Below, one piece after another: positions 1 through 12,206 of a stretch of 64,000 nt of DNA. A program made the position numbers and the translations under genes. The DNA comes from Megalobrama amblycephala (Eukaryota > Chordata > Actinopteri > Cypriniformes > Xenocyprididae): assembly GCF_018812025.1 (NCBI RefSeq), contig NC_063052.1, positions 12,171,501 to 12,235,500 of the forward strand, read 5' to 3'. The notes beneath the pieces were generated by a model. The model saw nothing but the letters and a program-made list of their open reading frames with translations. It was not told where the DNA came from and did not search any database. How positions within the stretch are numbered: the stretch's first letter is position 1; every line of letters starts with the position of its first letter.

Positions 1-160
1 CATGAGAATTGTAATGTTTGGATCGGATGTCATAACAAATGTCAGTAGACCAGGAAGATTAAAAAAAAAAGTGGTTCATTCATAAATCCGTAAGATCTTG
101 CTGTGGAAATACAAACCGGAAGATAGAACGAGCACAGCGCTGAAATGGGGAGGGGTTACG
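1..160. repeat. Dispersed repeat, copy of 25289-25437
   Basis: The first ~140 bases match 25289-25437 in the same orientation, including GCGGATGTCATAACAAATGT-like and TTCATTCATAAATCCGTAAG blocks, with scattered substitutions and a missing ~10 bp at about 115. The element continues off the left edge. The family is not recognised. Confidence 0.7.
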
Positions 161-1380
161 TACCTGATGATTTTGGAGTTAATTGACAATTCGCTGGGAG
201 TTTGATTGACAACCGATCTAACCAATCATAATGCCGAATTGGCCATTTTGTCCAACAAAGCAGTCAGGAGTTAGAAGATTAACCTCTGTGAACTTGAACT
301 TGAAAAATGGTGTGTACTGACGTCTTTCAGCATTTGAAACAACATTCCTTCTGATGTTCATTCATGTTTATTTGATGCTATAAATTAACTAGTCGGAAGA
401 GATGATCGGTTCACGAAACGCTTGAGCTGAGGCGCTACAGCGATCTGTCACGACACATTAAAGAGCCACAAAACGGTTTTTATTGTTCGAATTTCTTAAA
501 AAACTTTGTTTAATATCATAAGTAACCTGCTCTGTCTTGTCTGTCGACGTGTTGTCAGTGTCCTCTTTGCTTCGCCATGTATTTTTCACTCTGTTTGGCG
601 TGACGTGGGGGCGGGTCTTTGCGAAGGTCAATTACTTAAAATGCAATTTATCATCATACAAATAACAGACAGCACAAGTTTTTGAGTCAGGTTAAGTTGT
701 AACGCTAAATATAATGATAGAATTGTGTGTGGGATCCACCAATCAGAGAGGTTCCTGAATCTCAATCGTTTTTTTTTTTTTTTTGATTGGTTAAAATTAT
801 TGTAGATATTTCATGTTTTTCTGTGGGTGTTTGGGATCAGCGACTATAGTTGTTGAATGCTGCTTTATTGATCTTCACCCAGGATGCAGATGTGACTTGA
901 AAACATGAGGACCAAGAGCTCATCCAATTTTTAAAAGCCAAAATCGTTTAGATTTCATCACAGCTTCGGCAAAGCATAAAAACTTATCTGCATGCTGTTT
1001 GTTCTTTTAATTTCACAGGAAATGAGAAGAACATTCTTTAACACCAGAGTGATTTAAAAAATTAAGCTTCCAAACACTTAAAGTAGCCGACCCATGAGAG
1101 CTCTTTCTGCAGTTAAATTGGTTTTCATCCAGGTAAAGCCTTGAAGGATTAAGGAAGCAGACAGATCTTATGAGATACTAAAACACTTTAAATGTTCTTT
1201 CTGTTATTTGTTTGTTTGTTTATTTTATTTATTTAAAAAAATGCTCTAATAGGCATAAAATAATAATAAAAAAAACAGTAAAAAAAAAAAAGGCTTTTGA
1301 CAGCTTTTCATTTTTAAATAAAATTTCATTTTTTTGTAATCAATGTTCTTGTACCTCTTGCACCTATATATATATATATA
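161..1380. other. No gene recognised
   Basis: AT-rich non-coding sequence with poly-T (770-784) and poly-A runs and a short (TA)n at 1364-1380. The open frame at 1212-1523 runs through poly-A and into a repeat, so it is not coding. Confidence 0.6.
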
Positions 1381-2315
1381 CAGTACAGTCCAAAAGTTTG
1401 GAACCACTAAGATTTTTAATGTTTTTAAAAGAAGTTTCGTCTGCTCACCAAGGCTACATTTATTTAATTAAAAATACAGTAAAAAACTGTAATATTGTGA
1501 AATATTATTACAATTTAAAATAACTGTGTACTATTTAAATATATTTGACAAAGTAATTTATTCCTATGATGCAAAGCTGAATTTTCAGCATCGTTACTCC
1601 AGTCTTCAGTGTCACATGATCCTTCAGAAATCATTCTAATATGCTGATTTGCTGCTCAATAAACATTTATGATTATTTTCAATGTTGAAAACAGTTGTGT
1701 ACTTTTTTTTCAGGATTCCTTGATGAATAGAAAGTTCAAAAGAACAGCATTTATCTGAAATACAAAGCTTCTGTAGCATTATACACTACCGTTCAAAAGT
1801 TTGGGGTCAGTAAGAATTTTTATTTTTATTTTTTTTGAAAAGAAATTAAAGAAATGAATACTTTTATTCAGCAAGGATGCATTAAATCAATCAAAAGTGT
1901 CAGTAAAGACATTTATAATGTTACAAAAGATTAGATTTCAGATAAACACTGTTCTTTTGAACTTTCTATTCGTCAAATAATCCTGAAAAAAAATATTGTA
2001 CACAAATATTTTGTACAATTGTACACATTAAATGTTTCTTGAGCAGCAGATCAGCATATTAGAATGATTTCTGAAGGATCATGTGACACTGAAGACTGGA
2101 GTAATGATGCTGAAAATTCAGCTTTGCCATCACAGGAATAAATTACTTTGTGAAATATATTCAAATAGAAAACAGTTATTTTAAATTGTAATAATATTTC
2201 ACAATATTACAGTTTTTTACTGTATTTTTAATTAAATAAATGTAGCCTTGGTGAGCAGACGAAACTTCTTTTAAAAACATTAAAAATCTTAGTGGTTCCA
2301 AACTTTCGGACTATA

Positions 2316-2318
<3 letters not shown>
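1381..2318. mobile_element. TA-flanked foldback DNA element with long inverted repeats
   Basis: The left end is CAGTACAGTCCAAAAGTTTG and the right end is its near-exact reverse complement ending ...ACTATACTG, each next to TA. The arms (about 1381-1760 and 1935-2318) pair over several hundred bases, including the CATGATCCTTCAGAAATCAT block. A second sub-terminus, CACTACCGTTCAAAAGTTTG, lies at about 1784. This is a Tc1/mariner-like miniature element with no transposase frame. A related fragment is at 20985-21400. Confidence 0.75.

Positions 2319-2370
<52 letters not shown>
2319..2370. repeat. (TA)n microsatellite
   Basis: An uninterrupted TA run directly abuts the right end of the foldback element, so that element inserted into, or seeded, a TA repeat. 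Confidence 0.95.
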
Positions 2371-2373
<3 letters not shown>

Positions 2374-3888
2374 TATAGTATAGGCTATACATATCAATTT
2401 AGTAAGCAAATAAAAAAATCCCTCTGCCTCACATTAAAGTAGCTGTACTGGAAAATAAATTACTGCCATGTCACAGTTGCTGAAAGCTATTTTGCATATG
2501 TTTAGCATATGCTGTATGCTTTACCAAAGAATCCACAATAATTAGCCAGTGTCTATAATACCATATAGCTCATAAAGTCTTCATAACATCACCATGTAAT
2601 CATATTGTTATTGGATGAGGCTGTGTTCTGTTTCAAGTGTCCTTCTGTTCTGTTTTCATCACTTTCATTAAGTGCAATTAAGACTCGGCCTGTGTGGGCA
2701 GGGGATTGTACGGTTTTGGAGTGGCTGGTTTCATTTTTCTCAGTTCTCATTAAAGTTCATTAAATACTGTCTAATCACTCAGAGAATCACGTGCACTTGT
2801 TTTTGTCTAACAGGGAGTCGTGGGAGTGAAAGGCTGTGACGTGTGAGCATTGTGTGTGTGTTGACGTGCGCTTCCATTCTCAGCAACAATGGTGTGAAGA
2901 TCGCTGTAGTGATGCGATCACTGTAGAGGTGCGTTTACAGCACAGACCTGTCAGACCTGTCAGACCTGTCAGCATCTCACACTGCAACGCTGCAAGTCAC
3001 AGGGATTTATGTGCATACAGCACCATTTTGATGCATCTCTCCTGGCAGTCACTTCTCAGTGTCAAAATTGTAAAACGGCATAAAAAAAGGAGACCTGTTA
3101 ATTTATCCCGTCACTGAATACATTTTCTCATTCTTGCATTTTCTCACACCTTCACGCTGAAGACAATGAAATCAATATGCGCTCTCTCCATGTTCATTGC
3201 ATTGCTTTCTTACAAAAATAGTTTTGTAATATTTTACCTCAAATATTTTTGCAAGAATTCTGTACTGTTATGTGTTCGAGCTCCTCTCCTTGTTGAACTT
3301 AGAGTGAAGTAACACCATATTTTTTGGATAACCTGAATTTTGCGTTTAACCTTCACAATTGTGTGTTCTAGTTCTTCAGAAACCCCCTCAATTGATGAAA
3401 ATCTTTCTTTAAAGAACTTTGTAAAGGTCTTGTAATCAATCTTCATCAAATAACATGCATAATATGTGCCTATACCTGACAAATATCACTAAGATATGTC
3501 TCCTGAGAAATCCCGCATGTGCCTCTGACAGCCTTAGGCTCTGTAAACACCAATAAAATGAGTCTATAATACCTGGGAGTTACTGATAACATTCTCTCAA
3601 TGGCAGTTGCTCAGTTGGAAACAGGACCCCCATAAATCAACTGCATTGCTAAATTGATGACTATGTAAATATATCACTGTCTGTTAATGTATTGTATTGT
3701 TTCTGCCATTCAGATGCTGTGCAGAGCTACCTAGAATAGGAGTCGGCAGTTAAGGCAGGTTGAAAGGACAGGTAAATGCATCTAAAGTGTTTTATGGTGC
3801 AACTATACCGTGCCCTCCAAATGTTTGAAAATGCCCTTGGAATGTCCATAAAAAAAACATATATTAGTAATTTAAGAAATATATATAC

Positions 3889-3890
<2 letters not shown>
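2371..3890. other. No gene recognised
   Basis: Unique-looking AT-rich sequence. A small triplication of CAGACCTGT lies at 2944-2972. The frames at 2836-3117 and 3234-3482 show no domain or exon signals. Confidence 0.55.

Positions 3891-3948
<58 letters not shown>
3891..3948. repeat. (TG)n/(TA)n microsatellite
   Basis: GTGTGTGTA leads into a long TA run. It lies at the left boundary of the foldback element at 3947-7036, and a similar TG/TA run lies at the other boundary (7037-7098). Confidence 0.95.
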
Positions 3949-3951
<3 letters not shown>

Positions 3952-4563
3952 TACTGTCAGTATCAGTATTTTCACCCCCCAAAAAGGGTTTTAAGCCAGT
4001 TATTTATATCTTTTGCTGTAGTGTGTCAATAGGAAATATCTGTTCACCAATGTTCCCTCTCATTTTTTTTCTCGCTGAGCAAAACTTTTCTCTGTTGAGC
4101 GCACATTTTGGCCACCTGAGCAAAAACATACTTTATATCAGACCTGTACAATAAACGTAAACACACACACAAAAAAAATGGTTTTATCATGCAACTGTAA
4201 CATTTAACTTTAATGTGCCGTTTCTATTTTATTTGACCCTTGATGTAACTTAGTGATTTATTAAATAATATGTTTGAAAACAAGCAGTTCAGTCACTAAA
4301 TTAAGCACATTTTAGGTTACTTGAGATTTGTTCACATTGCTGTATTAACTGTACCAGTCTTTACCAAGAAATTCTATTAAAAAATAATTTCTGTCCTCCT
4401 GCAGGACAGTTCAATTCTTTATAATAATATAATTATTGAGCAGTTACAATGATGGTTTGGGACAACCATAATGTGTTTTTGTACAGTCAATTATTAGCAA
4501 CAGACCGTGTTGAACCATCAAAATTACATGTTTATTGCTTATGAATTTCCCAGATTTTATATA

Positions 4564-5549
4564 GGGTAGACAAGGTACAGTTGGTTATAGGGTACAGTTG
4601 AAACACCTTAAATAACTTGCGTTCGGAACAAGTCTGATCTGTGAAATTTTCTTAGCACATGCATATTAGCGCCCTCTTCAATCGTGTGAAATTTGAAGTA
4701 CATGCGCTTCTCCAGTCCGAAGATATCGGCGAAAGTTTTTTTCTAAGGTAATTTTTTCACTTCACCACGTCGCTTCCACATTGAATAGCTTCTCATCCTT
4801 ACATGACTGTTAAAGTTAACTTACATTTTCGTAAACCTTATTTTGTGCTCTAAACACTGACATATTGCATGACTTTGTGTCATACAAGGTCATCGTAAAA
4901 TCTAGAGAAATGTTCGAGGTGGTACAGTTGAGACACATACCCACACCATAGAATCCTATTGCGGCCCATGCAGTTTAGATGCACGATGTAAGTTCTATTA
5001 AGATCTATTAATCTATTAAAATTAATCGATTTTATCTGTTTTATTATTGCTGTTTGCAATTGTTCAATGTTTTTTACTGTTACTCAACTTTTCAACTGTT
5101 AATATTAAAATTATGACCTAAAATTAAATATTGTATCGCTGTTTGCCATTACTGCACAATGTTTTACAGATGGGCTACTTTTAACTAAACAAAATAATAA
5201 AATAAAATACTAAATGGAAATAAAAACTGTTAAATTCTCATTTTTAAAGGTATTTTACATTTGTAGTGAATTGGTTAGGCAGCTTTACAGCATTCCGGAT
5301 GGGTGTCTCAACTGTACTAGGGTACTGTTTCCGACATGGGTACAGTTGGAACAAAAAAGCTTCTTGTGTTTATGAGCTAATTGTGAAAAATATGACCTAC
5401 TTATGGATGTTAATTATTAATAATATTTTAGTAGACAAGTAAAAGAAATGTCATATGAAAAATCACTTCGTTTCACTTCTTTTCAGTCCCATAATTTTGG
5501 TGTGGTAAAGGTGAAAGCAAAAAGTGTACCAACTGTACCTGGTCTACCC
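4564..5549. mobile_element. TA-flanked element nested inside the hAT element
   Basis: The termini GGGTAGACAAGGTACAGTTG (left) and CAACTGTACCTGGTCTACCC (right) are inverted repeats with one mismatch, flanked by TA on both sides. The terminal motif GTACAGTTG recurs internally near 4600, 4925 and 5340. The 986-bp interior has no coding frame. This is a mariner/Tc1-like miniature element by target site (inference). Confidence 0.8.
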
Positions 5550-5651
5550 TACCAGGAGGTTAAGATTTTTCGTGGCAAGGAGCCCTAAACAATCCCTTGT
5601 GAGATAAATTTTTTATAAGGCTTACATTATAATATAATAAAATATTTAAGT

Positions 5652-5687
5652 ATTTAAACTGATATACAGTATTATATCAGTTTAAAT
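5652..5687. repeat. Short perfect hairpin
   Basis: 14-bp arms ATTTAAACTGATAT (5652-5665) and ATATCAGTTTAAAT (5674-5687) are separated by 8 bases, in AT-rich repeat DNA. Confidence 0.7.
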
Positions 5688-7036
5688 GCTTCCATTTGTT
5701 TTAATATATTATATAGTGAAAACAAACTGAAGCATTAAAGCTAAATATTTTTAAGAAAAGTGAACGTTAACTCTTTTATAGTTATCTAAACATCCCTGAA
5801 ACCCACACCACCACACACAAAAATCTATTTAAACTGAGGTATATCACTGATGTATTTTGAGTTTGCAAGCTACACCTGTGGTGGGTGTGTGATTGTAAAT
5901 GTCCCAGAGTTTTGTTAGCATTCTGTGCCCATCATCCATTATTTCCGCCATTTTTCATTAAAACATGACGTTTTATTTCACATTTCTTTTCGTTTCGCGT
6001 TGCCTCTCGTATTGATGTATTTAGTCCGCAAACATTACAGTATTCTTACCGCGACTGATTTGGCTCAGGGCCAGCCAGCTCACACGCGCTCAGTCCAGTC
6101 TATGGCTCAGTCGTTCTCTTTCTATGAAACCTGTAAACCGCATTCACCGGTTCCAACTCTATAGCGACAATAACTCTATAGCGGTTGTCCAGAGCACTGC
6201 AGTTATTTTTCATTTAAACTACTACAATCATTTTCATGACTGTTCTCAGAAGTGCGCAGCCGCGCACGCGTGCAGCTTAGAGGGAACATTGCTGTTCACA
6301 TTTCCAAACATTTATTTTGCCATTAATTGTAATAATCCAGTGAGATTTTTGAATACACAATAAGACTGATAACAGCCGGTGCTCCACATGGAGATCAGAG
6401 CTCACCATCATCGAATCCGTCTGTGATTACATGAAGAAACATATGATACTGAGACAAACCAAATCCAGAAGAACTGTGGCCGTGTCTCCAAGAGATTTTA
6501 AGAAACCTGCCTCCAAAGCTACCTGAAAAATGATGCCCAAGTGTACCTGGACAAGAGCAAAGGGTGGTCACACAAAATATTGTTTTGATTTAGTTAAGAT
6601 AAGTTAATTGATAAATAAAATCTATTTATAACAGTATTTTTTAAAACATCCTCACTTTTTTACAGCATTTTTACACAAGTGCCTAAAACTCTTCACAGTA
6701 CTGTATCTTTGCAGGCAGGTTTCTTCAAGCATCTTGGAGACACGGCCACAGTTCTCCTGGATTAGTTTGTCTCAGTTTCATCTGTTTCTTCATGTAATCA
6801 CAGACGGATTCGATGATGGTGAGATCAGATCACTGTGTGGAGCACCGGATGTTGTCAGACTCCTTGTGTATTCAAAAATCTCACTGGATTATTACAATTA
6901 ATGGCAAAATGAATGTTTGGAAATGTGAACGGAAATTTCCTATTGACACACTACAGCAAAAGATATAAATAACTGGCTTAAAACCTCTTTTGGGGGGTGA
7001 AAATACTGACGTGCCTAAGACTTTTGCACAGTGATG

Positions 7037-7044
7037 TATATATA

Positions 7045-7089
<45 letters not shown>

Positions 7090-7098
7090 TATATATAT
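7037..7098. repeat. (TG)n/(TA)n microsatellite
   Basis: ATATATGTGTGTGTGTGTAT followed by an imperfect TA run. It mirrors the repeat at the other end of the foldback element. Confidence 0.9.
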
Positions 7099-7186
7099 CC
7101 CATTTTAATAGTGTTCTGAATAATTTGTGTTATTTCACAAAATGTATTTAGTTTTGATGACTTATAATGATTTATGAGAATGAGTA

Positions 7187-7744
7187 CACTCTAAAAAATG
7201 CTGGGTTAAAAACAACCCAAGTTGGGTTGAAAATGGACAAACCCAGCAATTGGGTTGTTTTAACCCAGCGGTAGGGTTAAATGTTTGCCCAACCTGCTGG
7301 GTAGTTTTATTTAACTCAACTATTGTTAAAAAATTACTGTATTGCTTAATTAAAATGAACCCAAAATATGTTGGAAATGAACATTTATTAATGTTCAATG
7401 AATAATTATTAAACAATAAACATTTATTAAATTGTTTATTAATAAATTTAAATTAATAAACTATTAAATTTATATTAATAAAATATTAAAGCTTATTAAT
7501 AAACATTCACCTTTTGTCTATTACTGTTGCCTCTAATTGCATCTGGTTTTTAATTTCCCAACTATTTTGGGTTCATTTTAAGCTAGCCATATAGCAATTT
7601 TTAAACAATAGTTGGTTTAAATAAAACTACCCAGCAGGTTGGGCAAACATTTAACCCAACTGCTGGGTTAAAACAACCCAATCGCTGGGTTTGTCCATTT
7701 TCAACCCAACTTGGGTTGTTTTTAACCCAGCATTTTTTAGAGTG
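7187..7744. mobile_element. Palindromic MITE (CACTCTAAAAAATGCTGGG family)
   Basis: The left terminus CACTCTAAAAAATGCTGGGT and the right terminus ACCCAGCATTTTTTAGAGTG are exact inverted repeats. Homology continues inward through the GGGTTGTTTTAACCCA repeats, so almost the whole element folds back. TA is found on both sides. Open frames on the minus strand here simply read the palindrome. A second, right-truncated copy lies at 50141-50580. Confidence 0.9.
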
Positions 7745-8159
7745 TAGTGTCATCCCCACATCATCTGAAGACTGAGCACTTTTTAGCGTCACTCTTTGTT
7801 AACAAGCATCCTCAGGATTACCTTTCAAAACATGAAGGACACACAGCCTAATTTTCCCATGAATTGATTAGACACAATCCAGCCCCTTCGAGAACCCTGA
7901 TGAATCCATCTCTTCAAGCACCTCTAAACAGCCATTGATGACTTGCGTTTGATTATCCTTCTGTTTTTTTGAGTTGACCTTTCATTACTGTGCCTTTACG
8001 ATTCTCTGTCTATTAAAAAAAGGGACACACAAGGTGCTTTTGTTTTTCTTTATATATATATATATAAATACATATATACATACTGTTATACATACTGTTG
8101 ACCAACTGTGAAGCACATTGCAAAAGCAATCACATTCATTCAGATCCTTAAATCAATGG

Positions 8160-9216
8160 AAGTGTTCACCCAAAAAGCTTCTCTCATTATTTTCTCAATA
8201 ATCTCATTCCAAACCGTATGATGTTATTTTTGCTGTTTTTTGCTGCACAAAATGAAAATTGATTCTTTACACAGCTGTTTTACATACAACAGTTCAGTGA
8301 CCATATAGAGCTCCAACCAAAATTTAAGCCATTACTCTTTCTTAAAGGGGTTCTGTTATGCTTTTTTACAAGTTCGTCTTTCTTTAGTGTCTAATGTTGC
8401 TGTTTGAGCATGAAAAACATCCTCAAAGTTACAAAGCACAAAGTCCCTCCAGCGGGACTTTATATCAGTGTCACTGTTTCTGAACTCCCTGAAACGCCTC
8501 CATTGCAGTCTTGAGTTTTCTTCCACGAACGAACACGTCACAATATTACTCATTTAAATAATTCCCGCCCAAGCAATACGCAAAATAAAGGGGCAGGGTC
8601 TGGTTGAGTTAGTTAGTAGTGTGTTAAAACTCATAGCTATGGAAAGGGGTGTGACATTTCTCAAACACGCTTGAAGGGGTTGACCAATCACAACACAATG
8701 GTCCAGCCAACCAATCAGAGCACATTGTGCTTTTCAAAAGGAGTGGCTTCATAGAGACGGGAACTAAGAGTGTTACTGACAGACTGGGAACAGAGGAGTG
8801 CAACAATGTCAAATACGTGAAAAATAAGGTGTTTTTTGAACATTCAAGCATGAAAACCTGTTCTAGTAGAGCCCAAAAACAAAACTCTGTAAAAGAGAAT
8901 AACAGGTCCTCTTTAAATAAAAACATTTATGCAATCCAGCTCTCAAATATTTTGCATATTTGCTATTGCCAGAGACTTTCGATGATACTGATGTTCAACA
9001 ATATGTTTTGTCAATTATTTGATTTGAGAATGAATAATGACTTACATAATAGACTTGGAATATGGTGTGAATAATATGAAATTATAAAAACATGAAGCTT
9101 TTTGAGCTCGACAGGTCACCATAAACTGTACTTGTATGGAAACAAGTAGTGTGAAGAAGTGTTGTTTTCAACAACATGGGTTGAATTATTATTTTTTGGG
9201 TGAACTATCCCTTTAA
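8160..9216. mobile_element. Split TTAA-type element (GTTCACCCAAAAA family)
   Basis: The left part begins near 8160 (GTGTTCACCCAAAAAGC) and the right end reads GGGTGAACTATCCCT/TTAA at 9213-9216. It was interrupted by the complete TTAA element at 8342-8916. The left TTAA is not preserved, so the left boundary is approximate. Confidence 0.6.
8342..8916. mobile_element. TTAA-flanked MITE, 575 bp
   Basis: TTAA/AGGGGTTCTGTTATGC at the left and GAATAACAGGTCCTCT/TTAA at the right. The TTAA target sites and inverted ends fit a piggyBac-like non-autonomous element. It contains no transposase. Confidence 0.8.
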
Positions 9217-10290
9217 GGCTGGATGGTCTATCCACATTAATTTTTAATCACAATCACACACAACAAAGATTTTCTGGAGAGCCATGCAATATCATCACCA
9301 CAATACACCGCACACAAGAATGAGTGAATTCAGTGAAACACGTCTATGGCGATTCCACAGATAAACACAGTGTGTAAGCCTGAACATTTGAATGAATGAT
9401 TCATGTGCTAAGGCCATTTTAAAACATTAAGCCACATTCCTAAACAGGAAGCGGAGAGGAAGTGTTAGATGGGCAATGTGTCAGAGAAGCTTTTAACTGG
9501 GTTGTCGCTCTGAACTCTGAGCTATAATTAATTCGAGATCATCATCAACTGATTCCAAACACGTAAGCTGTTATGCTTGTGGTCCATTAATGAGGCACTG
9601 TATATTTATTACCCTGTTCCAGACAGGCAAATATCTCACATTCAAGGTATTGCCTGAGATATTGTGCTGCTATTTGATCTTTTACATTCAAATTTACCTG
9701 TTGTTACATCTTTCTAGAAGATCTAAGCTTGAAAACACAATGTGATACTGTTGCTGTTCCATGTTCAATAGTAAGTGCATTCAAGTCCAATTCAAGCAAA
9801 TGCATCATAGTTGCACAAACCATAAATACAAGACACCATCAGCAGCATATCTCCGCTGTCGGGCGGAAACCTTGTATGTACAAAACTGCTACTTTTCAGG
9901 AAATGGAAAAAACACTGACAACACAGTGTTTAAGTTGATATTGTGGCTTTATATGGTCAGACACTTGCGTGTGTCATTTTTATTAACATTATACCAAAAT
10001 CAAGCTGAAATGGAGCTACAGTAAATGTTGTTGTCCATCATTAGAATGGCCGCATCTGAGGCAGTAAGTGCATCGTATTACATTTTCGTCAACCTACAGG
10101 TTATAATGTCTATTGCAACTATGTGGATGCTCAGTTTTTTCTGTCATTTGGCTAAAATCTCATGTCATGATCAAAAGATGAAGTGCTTCACACAGGCTGT
10201 TTAAGACAGTATTGGCTGTGACTCGACAACAAATGCTAAAGACACTCTTCTCTGCTCCTCATATACATACAACATTAGCCTTTATATATA
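9217..10290. other. No gene recognised
   Basis: Unique-looking sequence with a moderately balanced stretch at 9290-9660. Overlapping frames at 9729-10024 have no similarity to any family I recognise. Confidence 0.5.
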
Positions 10291-10291
10291 T

Positions 10292-10950
10292 AGGGCCCTA
10301 TCATAAACCCGGCGCAATGCAAAGCCAGGCATGACGCAAGTGTTTTTTGCTAGTTTCAGCCTGGTGTAGTTATCATTTTAATGTCTAGCGCCCACGTTGT
10401 TTAATTGCAAATGCACTTGCACCCATCTGTTCGCCATTGGGCATGCTGGTCTGAAAACGAGGTGTGTTCAGGCGCATTGTTGGCGTGTTGCTATTTTGAG
10501 GCAACTGAAAACGACTGTGCCATTGACCAACCTGCTCTAAAGTTTTTTTTTGTTATTTAAAGGGTGCATTAATAATATGTGCCTATATGTGCATACACTC
10601 TGCTTGTTGCACACAATGGGACGCGCAATATTAAAAATAAAAGGATTCCTCTCTGGAGAAGTCTTTCTGCTTGCAAATTTCACCATTTAAATAGCGAGTC
10701 CACTATGGTGCAAGCGCAACTGGCTTTTAAAGGGAATGGGAGATGAGACTCTGATTGGTTTATTGCACGTTACGCCCAAAACACACCCATGACTCATTAA
10801 GAGACTATGTACAACCCTTTTGGACCATGCACCTGGCGCGCCGACCGTTTTTCCTGTTGTTAAAGTAGCAAAAGTGGATTCGGAAATGCCCTAAGTGCAC
10901 CTGCGCCATGAGCTTCAGACCATGAGCTTAGATCGTTAAATTAGGGCCCT
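10292..10950. mobile_element. Inverted-repeat DNA element with AGGGCCCTA ends
   Basis: The left end is AGGGCCCTATCATAAAC and the right end GATCGTTAAATTAGGGCCCT. The interior is comparatively GC-rich (GCGCAATGC, GGCGCGCC) and carries inverted subterminal blocks. No target duplication could be read with certainty. Confidence 0.65.
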
Positions 10951-10955
10951 AAGAC

Positions 10956-11010
10956 ATTTCTTTACTCAAGAAACACTATATATATTATAGTGTTTCTTGA
11001 GTAAAGAAAT
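10956..11010. repeat. Perfect 25-bp hairpin with 5-base loop
   Basis: Arms 10956-10980 and 10986-11010 are exact reverse complements (start ATTTCTTTACTCAAGAAACA), with the spacer TATAT. It lies between the AGGGCCCTA element and the putative polyadenylation signal of gnrhr. Confidence 0.9.
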
Positions 11011-11034
11011 CGCATTACTTTAAACAAACAGTTC

Positions 11035-11040
11035 TTTATT
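11035..11040 (-). promoter_or_regulatory. gnrhr: Candidate gnrhr polyadenylation signal
   Basis: The plus strand TTTATT reads AATAAA on the minus strand, about 370 nt after the receptor stop codon. It is followed within 25-80 nt (minus direction) by a 25-bp perfect hairpin. The interval 11041-11407 would be the 3'UTR. An ATTAAA at 11181-11176 is an alternative nearer signal. Confidence 0.45.
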
Positions 11041-11407
11041 CACGCTTGCATTGCATACAAGCAGAGATGCTCCAAAATGTGTGCAGCACTTCATTCACTA
11101 TATGATAGAGGCGGGTGGAGTTTTGACTGACAGTTTGAGGATCCAATGGAGTTACGAGGTTCAGTCACAAGCTCTGTTTAATACTTTTCATTAGTTAAAT
11201 GTTTGCAAAACCCACTGACAGCCGTAAAGGGCGACCAATATTAATGATTTATGAAAAAAATAAAAATATGGAGAGACAAGGTTTCCGCTCGACAGGAACG
11301 ATATATAGATGTCTGGAAAACAGAGTGAAAGCTCCATATTTTTTTGTTCAGAGGGCAAAATCCACACCTCAAATTGTAACTTTAGCTCACTGAGGTGTCT
11401 TGACCCT

Positions 11408-11814
11408 CTATGCTTGTTGTCCGCTGGGCTGGTCACCACTTCCGAGGTCCGACTCGGCTTCTCCGCTCGCGCCCCCTCTCCTTGCGGCGAGTCGAGTCAG
11501 TGATTTAGGAGAAGAGTTTTGGTTCCTTCTGCAGAAGCAGCTGGCTATGTCCGCTCGGAACGAGGGTGTGAAGAAACCATAGATGACCGGGTCGCAGCAC
11601 GTGTTGAGGTTGCCGAAGACGAAGAGGGCGTGGTGGACGTATTCCGGCATCAAATGCAGCATTCGAGGCTGGAACCAGTACCAGATGCCGAGCAGGTAGT
11701 ACGGCGTCCAGCACACCACAAATGATGCCACAATGATGATGGTCATCTTCAGGGTCTTCATGCGTGCCTGCGGGATTATGTCAGTTCCACTGCGTCTCAG
11801 ACAAGGTTCCCCAC
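11408..11814 (-). CDS. gnrhr: gnrhr coding exon 3 (residues 247-381, TM6, TM7, tail)
   Basis: The acceptor TTGATTTTCTAG precedes GTGGGGAACC, and the split Gly codon 247 is completed by the last G of exon 2. The exon encodes GGEPCLRRSGTDIIPQARMK, TM6 with CWTPYY, the PEY extracellular loop 3, TM7 with DPVIYGFFTPSF, and a Ser-, Gly- and acid-rich tail ending SGQQA and TAG. The Cys pair at 339/341 in the tail could be palmitoylated (inference). Local GC content is clearly above the surrounding intron. Confidence 0.94.
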
Positions 11815-12175
11815 CTAGAAAATCAAACATTTGACCTGCTTTATCATTTTGACCAGTTTTATACATTGAATGAAAAAATGAAAAACTCTGCTTTCTAATG
11901 ATAAGAATTACACTGCTAAGAAGATGTTCTTGCTTAGTATTTTTGTCTTGCTTTTCATTAAAAATATCTAAAAAAACATTCTTAAATCAAGATACATTTA
12001 CTTGAGAAGCAAAATGACTTAAGATATTAAGGGGTTATATCAATCAAAAACATTTACTCACCCTCAGGTTGTTCCAAACAGAACAAAGACATTTTTACAG
12101 GTTTGGAACTTGAGGGCAAGTAAATGAAGACAGAATTTTCATTTTTGGATATCCCTTTAAGTTTTGTATTCTGAA

Positions 12176-12206
<31 letters not shown>

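Larger units (their letters stand above)
4048..6291. mobile_element. hAT-type non-autonomous element with perfect 8-bp target duplication
   Basis: The left end CAATGTTCCCTCT and the right end AGAGGGAACATTG are inverted repeats. Both flanks carry the same 8 bp, CTGTTCAC (4040-4047 and 6292-6299). Eight-bp duplications are the hAT hallmark. The 2244-bp interior has no recognisable transposase. The subterminal region near 6250-6280 is CG-rich (GCGCAGCCGCGCACGCG), typical of this fish family. Frames at 5925-6363 are judged to be chance. Confidence 0.85.
3947..7036. mobile_element. Foldback DNA element, outer level of a three-level nest
   Basis: The left arm (3947-4047 continued at 6300-6540) is inverted against the right arm 6715-7036. 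Shared landmarks include the TTTTAAGCCAGTTATTTATA block and the AATCCGTCTGTGATTACATG block. The right tip reads GCCTAAGACTTTTGCACAGT, a fish DNA-transposon-like terminus. The left arm is split by a complete hAT-type element. No transposase frame was recognised. Confidence 0.7.
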
